Assembly: GCF_008123965.1 (NCBI RefSeq)
Contig: NZ_VSTH01000140.1
Span: forward strand, 1 to 36,146
Direction of reading: 5' to 3'
DNA length: 36,146 nucleotides
Source of the DNA: Bradyrhizobium hipponense
Lineage (GTDB): Bacteria; Pseudomonadota; Alphaproteobacteria; Rhizobiales; Xanthobacteraceae
Under the pieces are notes generated by a model. The model saw only the letters and a program-made list of their open reading frames with translations, was not told where the DNA came from and did not search any database. Positions 1-8,519 of the stretch are shown piece by piece; the stretch's first letter is position 1, and each line of letters begins with the position of its first letter. The translations under genes and the position numbers were made by a program.

Positions 1-2403
1 AGGCGCTGGTCTTGCCACTGGCGGCGGGGCTGGCCGGGCGGCCGCAACCGGCGGCGGTGCCGGGCGAGGTGGCGGCGGCGCAGCCATCCGCGGCGGAGGC
101 GGTGGGGCTGCCCGCGGCGGCGGCGGCGCCGGCGCGGGGCGTGCCGTGACCTGCGGACGCGGCGGCGGAGCCGCGGCGCGCGGCGGTTCGGGCCTCACTT
201 GCTGCCGGGCCACTGGCGGTGGCGGCGGAGGAGCCGCCGGTTTGACCGAGGTCACGGCCGGCTTGGCGGTCGCAGACGCTGGAGGCGGCGCGACGGCGTG
301 ACCTGGTCCAGGCGGCCTTCCAGGGGCCGGCGGCGTTGCGATGGCCGGCGCGGCAGCGGTCGGTGCCGGCGCATTTGGCGCAGGCTTGCCGCCAGGAGCT
401 TGGCCAACAGGAGCTTGGCCACCGGGAGCCTGACCACCAGGCGTATGGGCCGCGGACGGCGGCGGACCGGTCCGACCGGGCACCGGCGGCGTTCCATGCG
501 CACCGGGAACCGGAAGTGCGTGTGCGTTCGGCTGCCCTGGCGCGGGAGCCGCTGCGGGCGCGTTGGCCTGCACCGGCGGCGCGTTGGCCGCAGGCGCGGT
601 TGCCGTCGGGGCCGGCTTGCCATTCGGAGCTGCGGCCGAAGGTGGCGTCGGCCCTGCCCCTGGAGTCGCCGGCGTACCGGGCGCTGGCAGCGTGTGGGCC
701 TGCGGCAGCTTCTGTTGGCCCGGCATCGGCGCACCGGGTGCGACGGTAGCCGGCGTCGCGGGCAGCGTCCCGGGCCGCGCCGCCGGATTGATCGCGGCAC
801 TCGGTGGCATCGGCGCCTTGCCCTGCTGGATCAGGGCGGCACGCTGCACCACTGCCTGCGGCACCGCCGGACCTACAGGGTTGGCGCGGCCGGCGATGGC
901 CGGGGCGAGATTGCCCGGTGCGGGGCCCGACCCTGCTGGCGCCGGCGGTGCCGGCGGCCGGTTGATCACGGTGTTGATGACCGTCGTATTGTGGATGTTC
1001 TGATAGATGATGTTGTTCGGCGGCGGCGCGACATAGAGCGGCGGCCTGACGAACACCGGGATCGGCACGAACACCGGTTGCGGCAGCACGAACAGGCCGT
1101 CCACGGGCAGCGGCGGCGGCAGCACGACGAAGTCCGGCGGCGGCGGCGGGCAGAAGTAGATCGGCGGCGGCGGTGGCGGCGCGAAGCCGAAATCAGGGTC
1201 GCTGAAGTACAGCACCGGACGATCGACGTAGACCACCTCCTCCGGCGGCGGCGGCGGCACGTCATAGTCGATCATCGCAAAGCTCGGTGGCGGCTCGACC
1301 GGCGCGGTCAGGATCGCCAGGCGTCGGCGCGCGTCGGCCGCATGCGGACCGCGCGGATAGCGACGCAGATACGACCAATAGGCTTCCGGCGTGTCATTTC
1401 GATAGGTCCGCCGCCAGGTGATCGCCTCGCGCCGCGCTGCAACAATCGCCATGACGCGCTTCGACAGGGGATCATTCGGATAGGCGGCGAGAAACTCTTC
1501 GTAGACCGGCAGCGTGTCGCGCTCGAGCGCGGCCGCATAGGCATCCTGCGCGCCGAGATCCCGGATCGGCTTGTTGCGGATCGCCGCGACCTGGTCCGGC
1601 GTGGACTGCGGCGGCGGCGCATCGGGCCCGCGCTCGAAGAACGAGAATTGCGCGGTGACCTTCTGCTCGTTCCAGGGCACCTGCGCGCCCTTGCTGGCCT
1701 CGTTGACGCGCAGGCGAACGCGGTCGAACACCTCCGGCAGCGACAGGCCGCCGGTGCGGATCATCTCGGCCAGCGACTGCGCATAGATGCCGTAAGGTCC
1801 GGGCTCTTCAGGCGCGACGGTGCCGGGTGCCGCGTTGAAGGCGATCAGCATATTCGAGTCGGGCTCGACCAGCGCCAGCCCGCTCGCGATCTGCTGGCCG
1901 CCCTCGATGAAGGGCTGCGCGCGCGCCGCATCGAGCACGACGATGTTGGCTTTGAGCGGAAGGGCGGCGAGCTGGCGGAGATAATCGCTGACGCGCAAGC
2001 CTTCGGTCGGAACGTCGGTGTCGCGCGCGATGTTGGAATCAACCGGGATGAAATAGTTCTCGCCGGCGAGCTGGATGCCGTAGCCGGCCAGATAGATCAT
2101 CGCGACGGTGCCCGGGCCCGAGGCTTGCGCCTTCTGGATGAAGTCGCGAAAACTCTTGCGCAGCGTGTCGCCGTCGAGATCGCGTGCTCCGACCACGTCG
2201 AAGCCCGCCGCCTGCAGCGTCTGCGCGATCAGGCCGGCATCGTTCGCCGTCGTCGCCAGCGCGGACTTGGCATAGGCGCCGTTGCCGACCACGAGCGCGA
2301 TGCGCTTTTCCTGCTGCTGGGCGCGCGCCGGCGCGAGCGCGCCTGCGGCAAGAAGCAGGATCGGCAAGAGGAAGCAGAGGAAAGCCTTGTAAGTCCCACG
2401 CAT
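1..2403 (-). CDS. Caspase-fold (peptidase C14-like) pseudoenzyme with long Pro/Ala-rich tail, 3'-partial
   Basis: The reading frame is open from an ATG at 2403 to the left edge without a stop, so at least 801 residues are encoded and the C-terminus is missing. Residues 1-29 form a signal peptide (hydrophobic FLLPILLLAAGALAPARA). Residues about 33-250 are a caspase p20-like domain: RIALVVGNGAY strand, then IYLAGYG and VVLDAAR. In active family members these last two motifs are usually GHG and DACR, so the catalytic His is Tyr108 and the catalytic Cys is Ala160. It should therefore be proteolytically dead. A region near residue 370 (PEAYWSYLRRYPRGPHA) resembles the short repeats that often follow this domain. 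From about residue 430 onward it is almost wholly Pro/Ala/Gly. A second in-frame ATG lies upstream at 2445, but the signal peptide fits 2403 better. Likely periplasmic or surface-exposed, with a binding or scaffold role (inference). Confidence 0.85.
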   Translation of the reverse strand, partial: MRGTYKAFLCFLLPILLLAAGALAPARAQQQEKRIALVVGNGAYAKSALATTANDAGLIAQTLQAAGFDVVGARDLDGDTLRKSFRDFIQKAQASGPGTVAMIYLAGYGIQLAGENYFIPVDSNIARDTDVPTEGLRVSDYLRQLAALPLKANIVVLDAARAQPFIEGGQQIASGLALVEPDSNMLIAFNAAPGTVAPEEPGPYGIYAQSLAEMIRTGGLSLPEVFDRVRLRVNEASKGAQVPWNEQKVTAQFSFFERGPDAPPPQSTPDQVAAIRNKPIRDLGAQDAYAAALERDTLPVYEEFLAAYPNDPLSKRVMAIVAARREAITWRRTYRNDTPEAYWSYLRRYPRGPHAADARRRLAILTAPVEPPPSFAMIDYDVPPPPPEEVVYVDRPVLYFSDPDFGFAPPPPPPIYFCPPPPPDFVVLPPPLPVDGLFVLPQPVFVPIPVFVRPPLYVAPPPNNIIYQNIHNTTVINTVINRPPAPPAPAGSGPAPGNLAPAIAGRANPVGPAVPQAVVQRAALIQQGKAPMPPSAAINPAARPGTLPATPATVAPGAPMPGQQKLPQAHTLPAPGTPATPGAGPTPPSAAAPNGKPAPTATAPAANAPPVQANAPAAAPAPGQPNAHALPVPGAHGTPPVPGRTGPPPSAAHTPGGQAPGGQAPVGQAPGGKPAPNAPAPTAAAPAIATPPAPGRPPGPGHAVAPPPASATAKPAVTSVKPAAPPPPPPVARQQVRPEPPRAAAPPPRPQVTARPAPAPPPPRAAPPPPPRMAAPPPPRPAPPPVAAARPAPPPVARPAP

Positions 2404-2708
2404 GGCTTGCTTGCCCAGTTTTATTGTTGAGGTGCCACCACGCATGAAACGCGCGGCCGGCTGAACGGCAGTTGAACGAGAGGCTGGGATTGAGGCAGCG
2501 GCATGACCGAAGCGTACCTGTCGTCAGCTTCAAGTCAGCACCTTTCGCGACACCGATGCAAAGTCGGTTCCGACCTGATCGCTGACACACCCCACCAGCA
2601 TGGCACCAACGGCAACGGCACGCTGGCCAAAAACAGCGGAAGGTTGCAACTGTTCCGAGATGGCTACTTTGTCGAATGATCGACAGCCGGCAACGCGCAG
2701 CGATGCGG
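2404..2708. other. Intergenic region between dnaE and the caspase-like gene
   Basis: About 305 bases without a convincing gene. It must hold the promoter of the minus-strand caspase-like gene and the 3' end of the dnaE transcript. I see no clear hairpin with a T-tract and no strong -35/-10 pair. A short minus frame enters here from 2590 but continues as an out-of-frame reading of the caspase-like gene, so I do not call it. Confidence 0.5.
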
Positions 2709-5700
2709 TTACAGCTGCTGCACGTCCACGACGCCCGCGACCGCCTTGATGGCGCCCGCGATCTGCGGCGAGACCTTGAAACGGCCGGGCAGCTTCATCT
2801 CCACCTCGGTCTCGAGATCGAGCATCATCACCAGCGAGACCTCGCCATCGCCGTTGGAGCGCGGCGCGGCGCCTGCGCTGCCGACTTTTGCCGCAGCGCC
2901 GTTCGAGGCCGCCATATCGGGTCCGGCGAGACGCTTGGCGATCGAGTCCAGCGGCTTGGTATCGCGCACGAAGATGCGCAGGCCCTTCTGGGTCTTGGCG
3001 GCCGCGTCATCCAGCGGTTCGGCGTGCAGCACGCGGGCCCGAACGTCCTCACCCTGCAACTCAGCGCCGAGTTGGAGCAGTACCGCGGCGCCCGGCTCCA
3101 GCACGTCGCGATATTGCGCAAGGCCCTCGGAGAACAGCACCGCCTCGAAATGGCCGGTCGGATCGGACAGGCCCATGATGCCCATCTTGTTGCCGGTCTT
3201 GGTCCGCCGCTCCATGCGCGACACCACGGTGGCCGCGACCTTGCCGGCGGTGGCGCCGGTCTTTACCGCGCGCGAAAACTCCGCCCAGCTCTGCACCCGC
3301 AGCCGCTTCAGGACGGTGGCATAATCGTCGAGCGGATGGCCCGACAGGAAGAAGCCGATGGCGTCGTATTCGCGCCGCAGCCGCTCGGCCGGCAGCCACG
3401 GCTCGACCTGCGGCAGCATGATGGTCGGCGCGTCGGCGGCGCCGCCGAACATGTCGTTCTGGCCGATGGTCGCAGCTTCATGGGAGCGCTGGCAGGCGGC
3501 GAGCACCGCATCGGCGCCGACAAAGACGCGCGCGCGGCTGGGCTCAAGCGTGTCGAAGGCGCCGGCGGCAGCCAGGCTCTCGATGATGCGCTTGTTGATC
3601 GCGCGCGGATTGACGCGTGCGGCAAAATCGGCAAGCGAAGTGAACGGGCCATTCTTGGTCCGCTCCGCGATGATCTGCTCGACGGCCGCAATGCCGACGC
3701 CCTTCAAAGCGGCGAGCGCGTAGTAGATGGTCTTGTCGCCGACCTCGAAGGTCGCGCCGGAGCGGTTGATATTCGGCGGCTCGACCTTGATGCCGAGGCG
3801 CTGCGCCTCGGAGCGGAATTCCGAAAGCTTGTCAGTATTGTTGAGATCGAGCGTCATCGACGCCGCGATGAACTCCACCGGGTAATGCGCCTTCATGTAG
3901 GCGGTGTGGTAGGACACCAGCGCGTAGGCCGCCGCGTGGCTCTTGTTGAAGCCGTAGTCGGCGAACTTCGCCAAGAGCTCGAAGATGGTATCGGCCTGCC
4001 CCTTCGGCACGCCGTTCTTCACCGCGCCGGCGACGAAGATCTCGCGCTGCTTCTCCATCTCGGAGCGGATCTTCTTGCCCATGGCGCGCCGCAACAGGTC
4101 GGCGTCGCCGAGCGAATAGCCCGACATCACCTGCGCGATCTGCATCACCTGTTCCTGGTAGATGATGACGCCGAAGGTCTCCTTCAGGATCGGCTCCAGC
4201 ACGGGATGCAGATATTCCGGCTCCTCGTCGCCGTGCTTGCGCGCGCAATAGGTCGGGATGTTTGCCATCGGACCCGGGCGATACAGCGCAACCAACGCGA
4301 TGATGTCCTCGAAACGGTCGGGGCGCATGTCGATCAGCGCTCGCCGCATGCCCTGGCTTTCAACCTGGAACACGCCGACCACGTCGCCGCGCGCCAGCAT
4401 CTGGTAGCTTTCGGCATCGTCGATCGGCAGCGTCGCGAGATCGACGTGGATATTGCGCGGCTTGAGCAGCTTGATCGCGACATCGAGCACGGTCAGCGTC
4501 TTCAGGCCGAGGAAGTCGAACTTGACGAGGCCGGCCGGTTCGACCCATTTCATGTTGAACTGGGTCACCGGCATGTCGGATTTGGGATCGCGGTAGAGCG
4601 GCACCAGTTCGCTCAGGGGGCGATCGCCGATCACGATGCCGGCCGCGTGGGTGGAGGCATGCCGCGTCAGGCCTTCGAGGCGCTGCGCGATGTCGAAGGC
4701 GCGCGCCACCACCGGGTCTTCGTCGCGAAACGCCTGCAGCTTCGGCTCGCTCTCGATCGCGGCGGCCAGCGTCACCGGTGCGGCCGGATTCTGCGGCACC
4801 AGCTTGGTCAGCTTGTCGACCTGGCCGTACGGCATCTGCAGCACGCGACCGACGTCGCGCAGCACGCCGCGCGCCTGCAGCGTACCGAAGGTGATGATCT
4901 GCGCCACCTGGTCGCGGCCATAGCGCTGCTGGACGTACTGGATCACCTCGCCGCGGCGGTCCTGGCAGAAGTCGATGTCGAAGTCCGGCATCGAGACGCG
5001 TTCCGGATTGAGGAAGCGCTCGAACAGCAGGCCGAACTTGATCGGGTCAAGGTCGGTGATGGTCAGCGCCCAGGCGACCACAGAGCCTGCGCCGGAGCCA
5101 CGGCCCGGCCCGACCGGGATGCCCTGCCCCTTCGCCCATTTGATGAAGTCGGACACGATCAGGAAGTAGCCGGCGTACTTCATGCGCATGATGACGTCGA
5201 GCTCGAACGCCAGGCGCTTGTTGTAGTCCTCCTCCGTCGAGCCCTGCGACAGGCCGTGCACGCGAAGGCGGTTGGCGAGTCCCTCCTCCGCCTGCCGCTT
5301 CAATTCGGCCGCCTCGACCGCGGCGGCATCCGAGCTCGACGCGGCACCGACGGTGAAGAACGGCAGGATCGGCTTGCGCGTCATCGGACGGAACGAGCAG
5401 CGCTCGGCGATCTCGACGGTGGAAGCCAGCGCCTCCGGAATGTCGGCGAACAGCACCGCCATCTCGGAGCGCGTCTTGAAGCGGTGATCGGGCGTGAGCT
5501 GCTCGCGCTCGGTCTCCGCGATCAGCCGCCCGCCGGCGATGCAGAGCAGCGCGTCATGCGCCTCGTAGTCGTCGGCCGCGGCGAAATACGGCTCGTTGGT
5601 CGCGACCAGCGGCAGGCCCTTCGCATAGGCGAGGTCGACCAGCCCGCTCTCGATGCGCCGCTCCTTGTCGAGGCCATGGCGCTGCAACTCAACATAGAGG

Positions 5701-6212
5701 CGGTCGCCGAACAAACTGATGAGGCGCTCGCAGCGCGCGGCCGCAAGCTCGGAATGGCCCCCTTGCAGCGCCAGCGAGATCGGCCCGTCCGGCCCGCCGG
5801 TGAGCGCGATCAGGCCTTCGGTCTCGCCTTCGAGCCAGTCGAACTTGATGTGGGGGGCATGGGTGTCGGGAGTCTCCAGGAACGCGCGCGAGTTCAGCCG
5901 CATCAGGCTGCGATAGCCGCGCTCCTGCGCTGCCAGCAACACCACACGCGACGGCAGAAGCGCGTTGCGCGCATTAGGATCCTGGTCGCCGAAATCGATC
6001 GCAAGTTCGCAGCCGACAATCGGCTGGATCCCGGAGCCCGCCATCTTGTCGGAGAACTCCAGCGCACCGAACATATTGTCGGTGTCGGTCAGCGCTAAGG
6101 CCGGCTGGTGGTCCTTCTTCGCCAACTCGGCGAGCTTGGCGATTTTGATCGAGCCCTTGAGCAGCGAATAGGCCGAGTGAACGTGAAGGTGGACAAATCC
6201 GGCGCTCGGCAT
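2709..6212 (-). CDS. dnaE: DNA polymerase III subunit alpha (replicative, DnaE1 type)
   Basis: Encodes 1167 residues, the usual DnaE1 size (about 1160 in E. coli). It is the catalytic subunit of the chromosomal replicase. The N-terminal PHP domain opens with FVHLHVHSAYSLL. The polymerase core shows the family motifs GPGRGSGAGS and PDFDIDFCQDRR, which carries two catalytic Asp, then KFDFLGLKTLTV with the third. GYGFNKSHAAAYA-type finger sequence, tandem HhH region and an OB-fold segment (VSRMERRTKTGNKMG) follow, and the protein ends in a short C-terminal domain. The open frame reaches 6296, but the extra 28 codons are Arg-rich and lack family features. The ATG at 6212 gives the conserved MPSAGFVHLHVHSAYS start. 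The stop is TAA. It is the replicative DnaE1, not the error-prone DnaE2, judged by length and motif content. It lies 188 bases downstream of the LexA-box miniprotein on the same strand. Confidence 0.97.
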   Translation of the reverse strand: MPSAGFVHLHVHSAYSLLKGSIKIAKLAELAKKDHQPALALTDTDNMFGALEFSDKMAGSGIQPIVGCELAIDFGDQDPNARNALLPSRVVLLAAQERGYRSLMRLNSRAFLETPDTHAPHIKFDWLEGETEGLIALTGGPDGPISLALQGGHSELAAARCERLISLFGDRLYVELQRHGLDKERRIESGLVDLAYAKGLPLVATNEPYFAAADDYEAHDALLCIAGGRLIAETEREQLTPDHRFKTRSEMAVLFADIPEALASTVEIAERCSFRPMTRKPILPFFTVGAASSSDAAAVEAAELKRQAEEGLANRLRVHGLSQGSTEEDYNKRLAFELDVIMRMKYAGYFLIVSDFIKWAKGQGIPVGPGRGSGAGSVVAWALTITDLDPIKFGLLFERFLNPERVSMPDFDIDFCQDRRGEVIQYVQQRYGRDQVAQIITFGTLQARGVLRDVGRVLQMPYGQVDKLTKLVPQNPAAPVTLAAAIESEPKLQAFRDEDPVVARAFDIAQRLEGLTRHASTHAAGIVIGDRPLSELVPLYRDPKSDMPVTQFNMKWVEPAGLVKFDFLGLKTLTVLDVAIKLLKPRNIHVDLATLPIDDAESYQMLARGDVVGVFQVESQGMRRALIDMRPDRFEDIIALVALYRPGPMANIPTYCARKHGDEEPEYLHPVLEPILKETFGVIIYQEQVMQIAQVMSGYSLGDADLLRRAMGKKIRSEMEKQREIFVAGAVKNGVPKGQADTIFELLAKFADYGFNKSHAAAYALVSYHTAYMKAHYPVEFIAASMTLDLNNTDKLSEFRSEAQRLGIKVEPPNINRSGATFEVGDKTIYYALAALKGVGIAAVEQIIAERTKNGPFTSLADFAARVNPRAINKRIIESLAAAGAFDTLEPSRARVFVGADAVLAACQRSHEAATIGQNDMFGGAADAPTIMLPQVEPWLPAERLRREYDAIGFFLSGHPLDDYATVLKRLRVQSWAEFSRAVKTGATAGKVAATVVSRMERRTKTGNKMGIMGLSDPTGHFEAVLFSEGLAQYRDVLEPGAAVLLQLGAELQGEDVRARVLHAEPLDDAAAKTQKGLRIFVRDTKPLDSIAKRLAGPDMAASNGAAAKVGSAGAAPRSNGDGEVSLVMMLDLETEVEMKLPGRFKVSPQIAGAIKAVAGVVDVQQL

Positions 6213-6333
6213 GGTCGCGTGACGGCCTCTTGCAGATGAGATGGAGCGTAGCCGGCAGCGGAGGCATCCTGCACTCGCCCGGCCGACTCGCCTCATAATG
6301 GTGCGGCGTCGCCGCGCCAGAGTCCACGCCGGA

Positions 6334-6349
6334 GCGGCCGATCGGCCGC
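6334..6349. repeat. Perfect 16-bp GC palindrome upstream of dnaE
   Basis: GCGGCCGATCGGCCGC is its own reverse complement and lies between the miniprotein gene and dnaE. It has no T-tract on either side, so a terminator is unlikely. It may be a hairpin in a dnaE leader, or chance in GC-rich DNA. Confidence 0.4.
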
Positions 6350-6400
6350 GCCATCCCGCTTTTCCCCAAGGGGGCGCTCACAAGCAGCACTAAGCCGCCC

Positions 6401-6499
6401 CTAGAGCTGCGGAAGCACCTGGGCCCAGATCGCGATCATCCCGACGAACAGCGTGATCGACGCCAGTGCGGCGGCCTCTTCCACGAAAATCCTGAACAT
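6401..6499 (-). CDS. 32-residue single-span membrane miniprotein, probably SOS-induced (SidA-like candidate)
   Basis: ATG at 6499, TAG at 6401: a 32-residue product, MFRIFVEEAA then a hydrophobic helix (residues about 9-28, with IWAQVLPQL at the end). A good ribosome site, AAGGGAG, lies 7 bases before the ATG. Upstream is a promoter with TTGACT at -35 and a perfect GTTC-N7-GTTC direct repeat between -35 and -10, which is the alphaproteobacterial LexA operator form. In Caulobacter the LexA-repressed sidA gene encodes a 29-residue inner-membrane inhibitor of division that acts on late divisome proteins. Size, topology and control match here. Homology to SidA is not shown, so an SOS-linked division inhibitor or other toxin-like peptide is an inference. 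The gene sits between the omp terminator and dnaE. Confidence 0.75.
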   Translation of the reverse strand: MFRIFVEEAAALASITLFVGMIAIWAQVLPQL

Positions 6500-6532
6500 G
6501 GCTTGCTCCCTTGGCTGGAACGTATGAAGAAC

Positions 6533-6561
6533 ATTGTTCTCATTTCGTTCTCAGGAGTCAA
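6533..6561 (-). promoter_or_regulatory. Sigma70-type promoter of the miniprotein gene
   Basis: On the minus strand TTGACT (complement of 6556-6561) is followed after 17 bases by AACAAT (complement of 6533-6538), 34 bases before the start codon. The LexA-type box fills the spacer and touches the -10, so a bound repressor would block polymerase. Confidence 0.6.
6536..6550 (-). promoter_or_regulatory. LexA-type SOS box, GTTC-N7-GTTC
   Basis: The plus strand reads GTTCTCATTTCGTTC; read on the minus strand it is GAACGAAATGAGAAC, i.e. GAAC-N7-GAAC. This direct repeat is the known LexA operator form of alphaproteobacteria such as Rhodobacter, Caulobacter and rhizobia. It is placed inside the miniprotein promoter. 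Because the next gene on the strand is dnaE with no obvious terminator between, SOS read-through into dnaE is possible. Confidence 0.7.
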
Positions 6562-6613
6562 GCAATCTCAACCATCTCGCAGCGCGATAGTTAACTCGCT
6601 GAACCCGAACAAC

Positions 6614-6643
6614 AAAAAAGCCCCGGCGCAAGGCCGGGGCTTT
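6614..6643 (-). terminator. Rho-independent terminator of the outer-membrane protein gene
   Basis: An 11-bp perfect stem (6617-6627 with 6633-6643) encloses a 5-base loop. On the minus strand the stem is followed by a run of T (complement of 6614-6619). It lies 30 bases after the stop of the beta-barrel gene and isolates the miniprotein promoter from it. Confidence 0.85.
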
Positions 6644-6672
6644 CGTCAACCGCTCGAATGGAGCGATTAATC

Positions 6673-7398
6673 TCAGTAGCGACCGAGCATCTGGCCGGCG
6701 CCGAACTTGTAGTTCAGGCGCACGAGGCCCATGTCGACGTCCTGACGGATGCGATCGGTCGACGGCACCAGCGCGAACGTGACGTCCTTATCCTGCAGGA
6801 AGATGTGGTTGTACTCGATGCCAAGCGACCAGTTCGGCGCGAAGCCGTACTCGAGGCCGGCACCGATCGTGCCACCCCAACGGGTCTGATCGTTCGAGCC
6901 CAGCAGCGCGCCGGAGGCGGCGTCGAAGACTTCGTACTTGGCACCGACCACAGCAGCACCGCCCTTGGCGTAGACAAGGACGTTGTTCCAGGCATAACCG
7001 ACCTGACCGGTGATCAGACCGAACGAGTCGATCTTCGAGCGGTTACGGGTCGCGAACAGCGAGCTGAGGTTGTCGCCGCTGAAGTCGGCCCAGTTGCCCT
7101 GACCTTCGACGCCGAACACCCACTGGCCGGACTGCCAGCGATAGCCGATCTGGCCACCAACCGTGCCGCCGGTCGCATCGTGGGAGCCTTCGCGACCAAA
7201 GCCAACCGCATCCCAGGTGCTGCGCGCGGAAGCGCCGCCACCGTTGATGCCGATATAGAAGCCGCTCCAGTCATAGATCGCAGCAACCATCGCCGGCGCC
7301 TTGGTGTAGGGACGTGCGGCGAGGTCAGCTGCCAGCGCCGGTGCCGCGGCGCTCAGCGCGACGAGGCTCACAGCGGCAAGCAACAGATTCTTGTTCAT
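6673..7398 (-). CDS. Outer-membrane beta-barrel protein (Omp25/Omp31-like porin family)
   Basis: 241 residues with a clear signal peptide (MNKNLLLAAVSLVALSAAAPALA, cleavage near residue 23). A short linker leads into YDWSGFYIGINGGG, the usual first strand of the small eight-stranded OMP barrel found in many copies in Bradyrhizobium and Rhodopseudomonas. Gly/aromatic-rich amphipathic strands alternate to the end (GYRWQSGQWVFGVEGQGNW, YNHIFLQDKDVTF, MGLVRLNYKF). The last residues are GQMLGRY, slightly unlike the usual ending in YKF, which here is 9 residues earlier. Own transcript: about 670 bases of gene-free DNA upstream and a strong terminator downstream. Function is structural or a small-solute channel in the outer membrane; specificity cannot be read. 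Confidence 0.9.
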   Translation of the reverse strand: MNKNLLLAAVSLVALSAAAPALAADLAARPYTKAPAMVAAIYDWSGFYIGINGGGASARSTWDAVGFGREGSHDATGGTVGGQIGYRWQSGQWVFGVEGQGNWADFSGDNLSSLFATRNRSKIDSFGLITGQVGYAWNNVLVYAKGGAAVVGAKYEVFDAASGALLGSNDQTRWGGTIGAGLEYGFAPNWSLGIEYNHIFLQDKDVTFALVPSTDRIRQDVDMGLVRLNYKFGAGQMLGRY

Positions 7399-8067
7399 TT
7401 GATTCCCGTTCCAGTTTCTTCAGTAGGCCCCCGGGCCGTGGCGCCGTCTTACCAGCGATCGACGGAATTGCTGTAACCTCGACGCAACAGTCCGCTCCAA
7501 AGGCTCGCGCTTCATTAACGAACGTTTAGCAGCGCGCGCTGGAAACCCTTTGAAACAAGAGTTTTCATGCATTCCATAGCGACCACACGACATACCCAGC
7601 ATGCGCGCGTAACAACGTCGCGCGCACAATCGCGTGATTGCGGAATCGAAATGCGCGCACTGTTTGCCGCCCCCATTGTCGCCACATTTGCGCTTGCGCT
7701 CGTCACCGCGCTAGGTGGGCCGCGCCCGCCTCGCGTTCATCGTGCCCGCTTGCGCAATGCAACCGGAAAAATGCTGCCGACAAGTCGGGTAGCGAACAGA
7801 CGTCCAACGATCGGTAGCGCTAGATTTCTTCCGTGCCCATCCGCCGCCAGATCCGCGCGAATGAGTTGTCATGAAACACCGATCCGAACCGCATACTTAC
7901 GAAAGCTATATTGCCGCATCACAAAGAGCGTCTTGAGGCGCAGCCCTCTCGGCTTTCAGATGGTCCTGAACGAGAGTGTCTGCGCGAAAAGATCATGCAG
8001 CTTGAGACTGCAGCTTGAGACTGCGGCCGCCATGAACATTTTTTTTATCTGTCGATAGGTAACCGCC
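7399..8067. other. Gene-poor intergenic region with a 13-bp tandem repeat
   Basis: About 670 bases. A plus frame (7567-8058) is open, and from an internal ATG at 7651 it begins like a signal peptide, but the rest is Arg/Ser-rich with no family likeness, so I do not call it. A tandem duplication of GCAGCTTGAGACT occurs at 7997-8009 and 8010-8022. A run of eight T lies at 8040-8047, just before the next gene. The promoter of the beta-barrel gene must be at the left end. Confidence 0.4.
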
Positions 8068-8280
8068 ATGTCCACCGGCAAACCCGACGCAGTCGCACCT
8101 TCGCCGCTTGTGAGACATGCCGCGGATGCGCTCCGCAGAGCACGAAAATTGCCGGTTGGGCATGCCAGAAACGATCTGAGGCAATTGGCGATGGGGCTGC
8201 TCTGGCTCGAGCGTCGGGGAACGCCGGAGACAATGCAGCGGGTCGCGGCGGCATTCCGTGAAATTGGAACTCGAGGCTAA
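8068..8280 (+). CDS. Small hypothetical protein, 70 residues
   Basis: ATG at 8068 with a weak ribosome site (GATAGGTAA, 5 bases before). The product is basic and mostly helical: AADALRRARKLPVGHARNDL, then LAMGLLWLERRGTPETMQRV. No signal peptide, Cys or membrane span. It resembles the small conserved helical proteins of Bradyrhizobium seen near regulatory genes, but I recognise no named family. It ends 8 bases before the zinc-ribbon gene, so the two are probably co-transcribed. Confidence 0.6.
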   Translation: MSTGKPDAVAPSPLVRHAADALRRARKLPVGHARNDLRQLAMGLLWLERRGTPETMQRVAAAFREIGTRG

Positions 8281-8288
8281 GGCCATCA

Positions 8289-8513
8289 ATGCCGAAGCCC
8301 GATCCCGAGCTGTTGCCGATACGTCCGCGGTGCCCCAAGTGTCAGATGCGAATGATCAGCACCGACGTCGTCCTCGATGCCGATGGTATTGAAGACAGAA
8401 CTTTCGAGTGCATCACGTGCGGGCATATCGAAACCAGGCGACTGGCCGCCGATCCCCCGGTATCGCCGCCCGCCGCAGCCGGGACCGACGGTGAGTTGGA
8501 GCCGCCTGAGTAG
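8289..8513 (+). CDS. Small zinc-ribbon protein, 74 residues
   Basis: Two CPxC-like knuckles, CPKC at residues 15-18 and CITC at 41-44, are spaced as in a zinc ribbon. Between them is an acidic strand-turn segment (STDVVLDADGIEDRTFEC), and the second knuckle is followed by GHIETR. The tail is Pro/Ala/acidic and likely disordered. Such proteins usually bind nucleic acid or a protein partner; the target cannot be read. It follows the 70-residue gene after 8 bases and converges with the Crp/Fnr gene, whose stop lies only 7 bases further on. Confidence 0.75.
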   Translation: MPKPDPELLPIRPRCPKCQMRMISTDVVLDADGIEDRTFECITCGHIETRRLAADPPVSPPAAAGTDGELEPPE

Positions 8514-8519
8514 GTCGAA

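Noticed and set aside
1..2000. GC-rich repeats near the left edge as a possible repeat array or CRISPR-like element
   Set aside because: They encode the Pro/Ala-rich tail of the caspase-like protein in one open frame; there is no regular repeat-spacer pattern.
199..2430. 743-codon open frame on the plus strand
   Set aside because: It is the codon-register mirror of the caspase-like gene on the other strand. GC-rich codon bias keeps it open; its product is Arg-rich with no family marks.
2676..6098. 1140-codon open frame on the plus strand
   Set aside because: Antisense to dnaE, which has full family motifs. The antisense product has no recognisable domain.
6529..6539. GAACATTGTTC palindrome overlapping the LexA-type box
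   Set aside because: GAAC-N3-GTTC does not fit the alphaproteobacterial N7 spacing; the adjacent direct repeat explains the site better.
7567..8058. 163-codon plus frame with a signal-like stretch from an internal ATG at 7651
   Set aside because: No ribosome site, Arg/Ser-rich composition after the hydrophobic part, no family likeness, and it contains the tandem 13-bp repeat.
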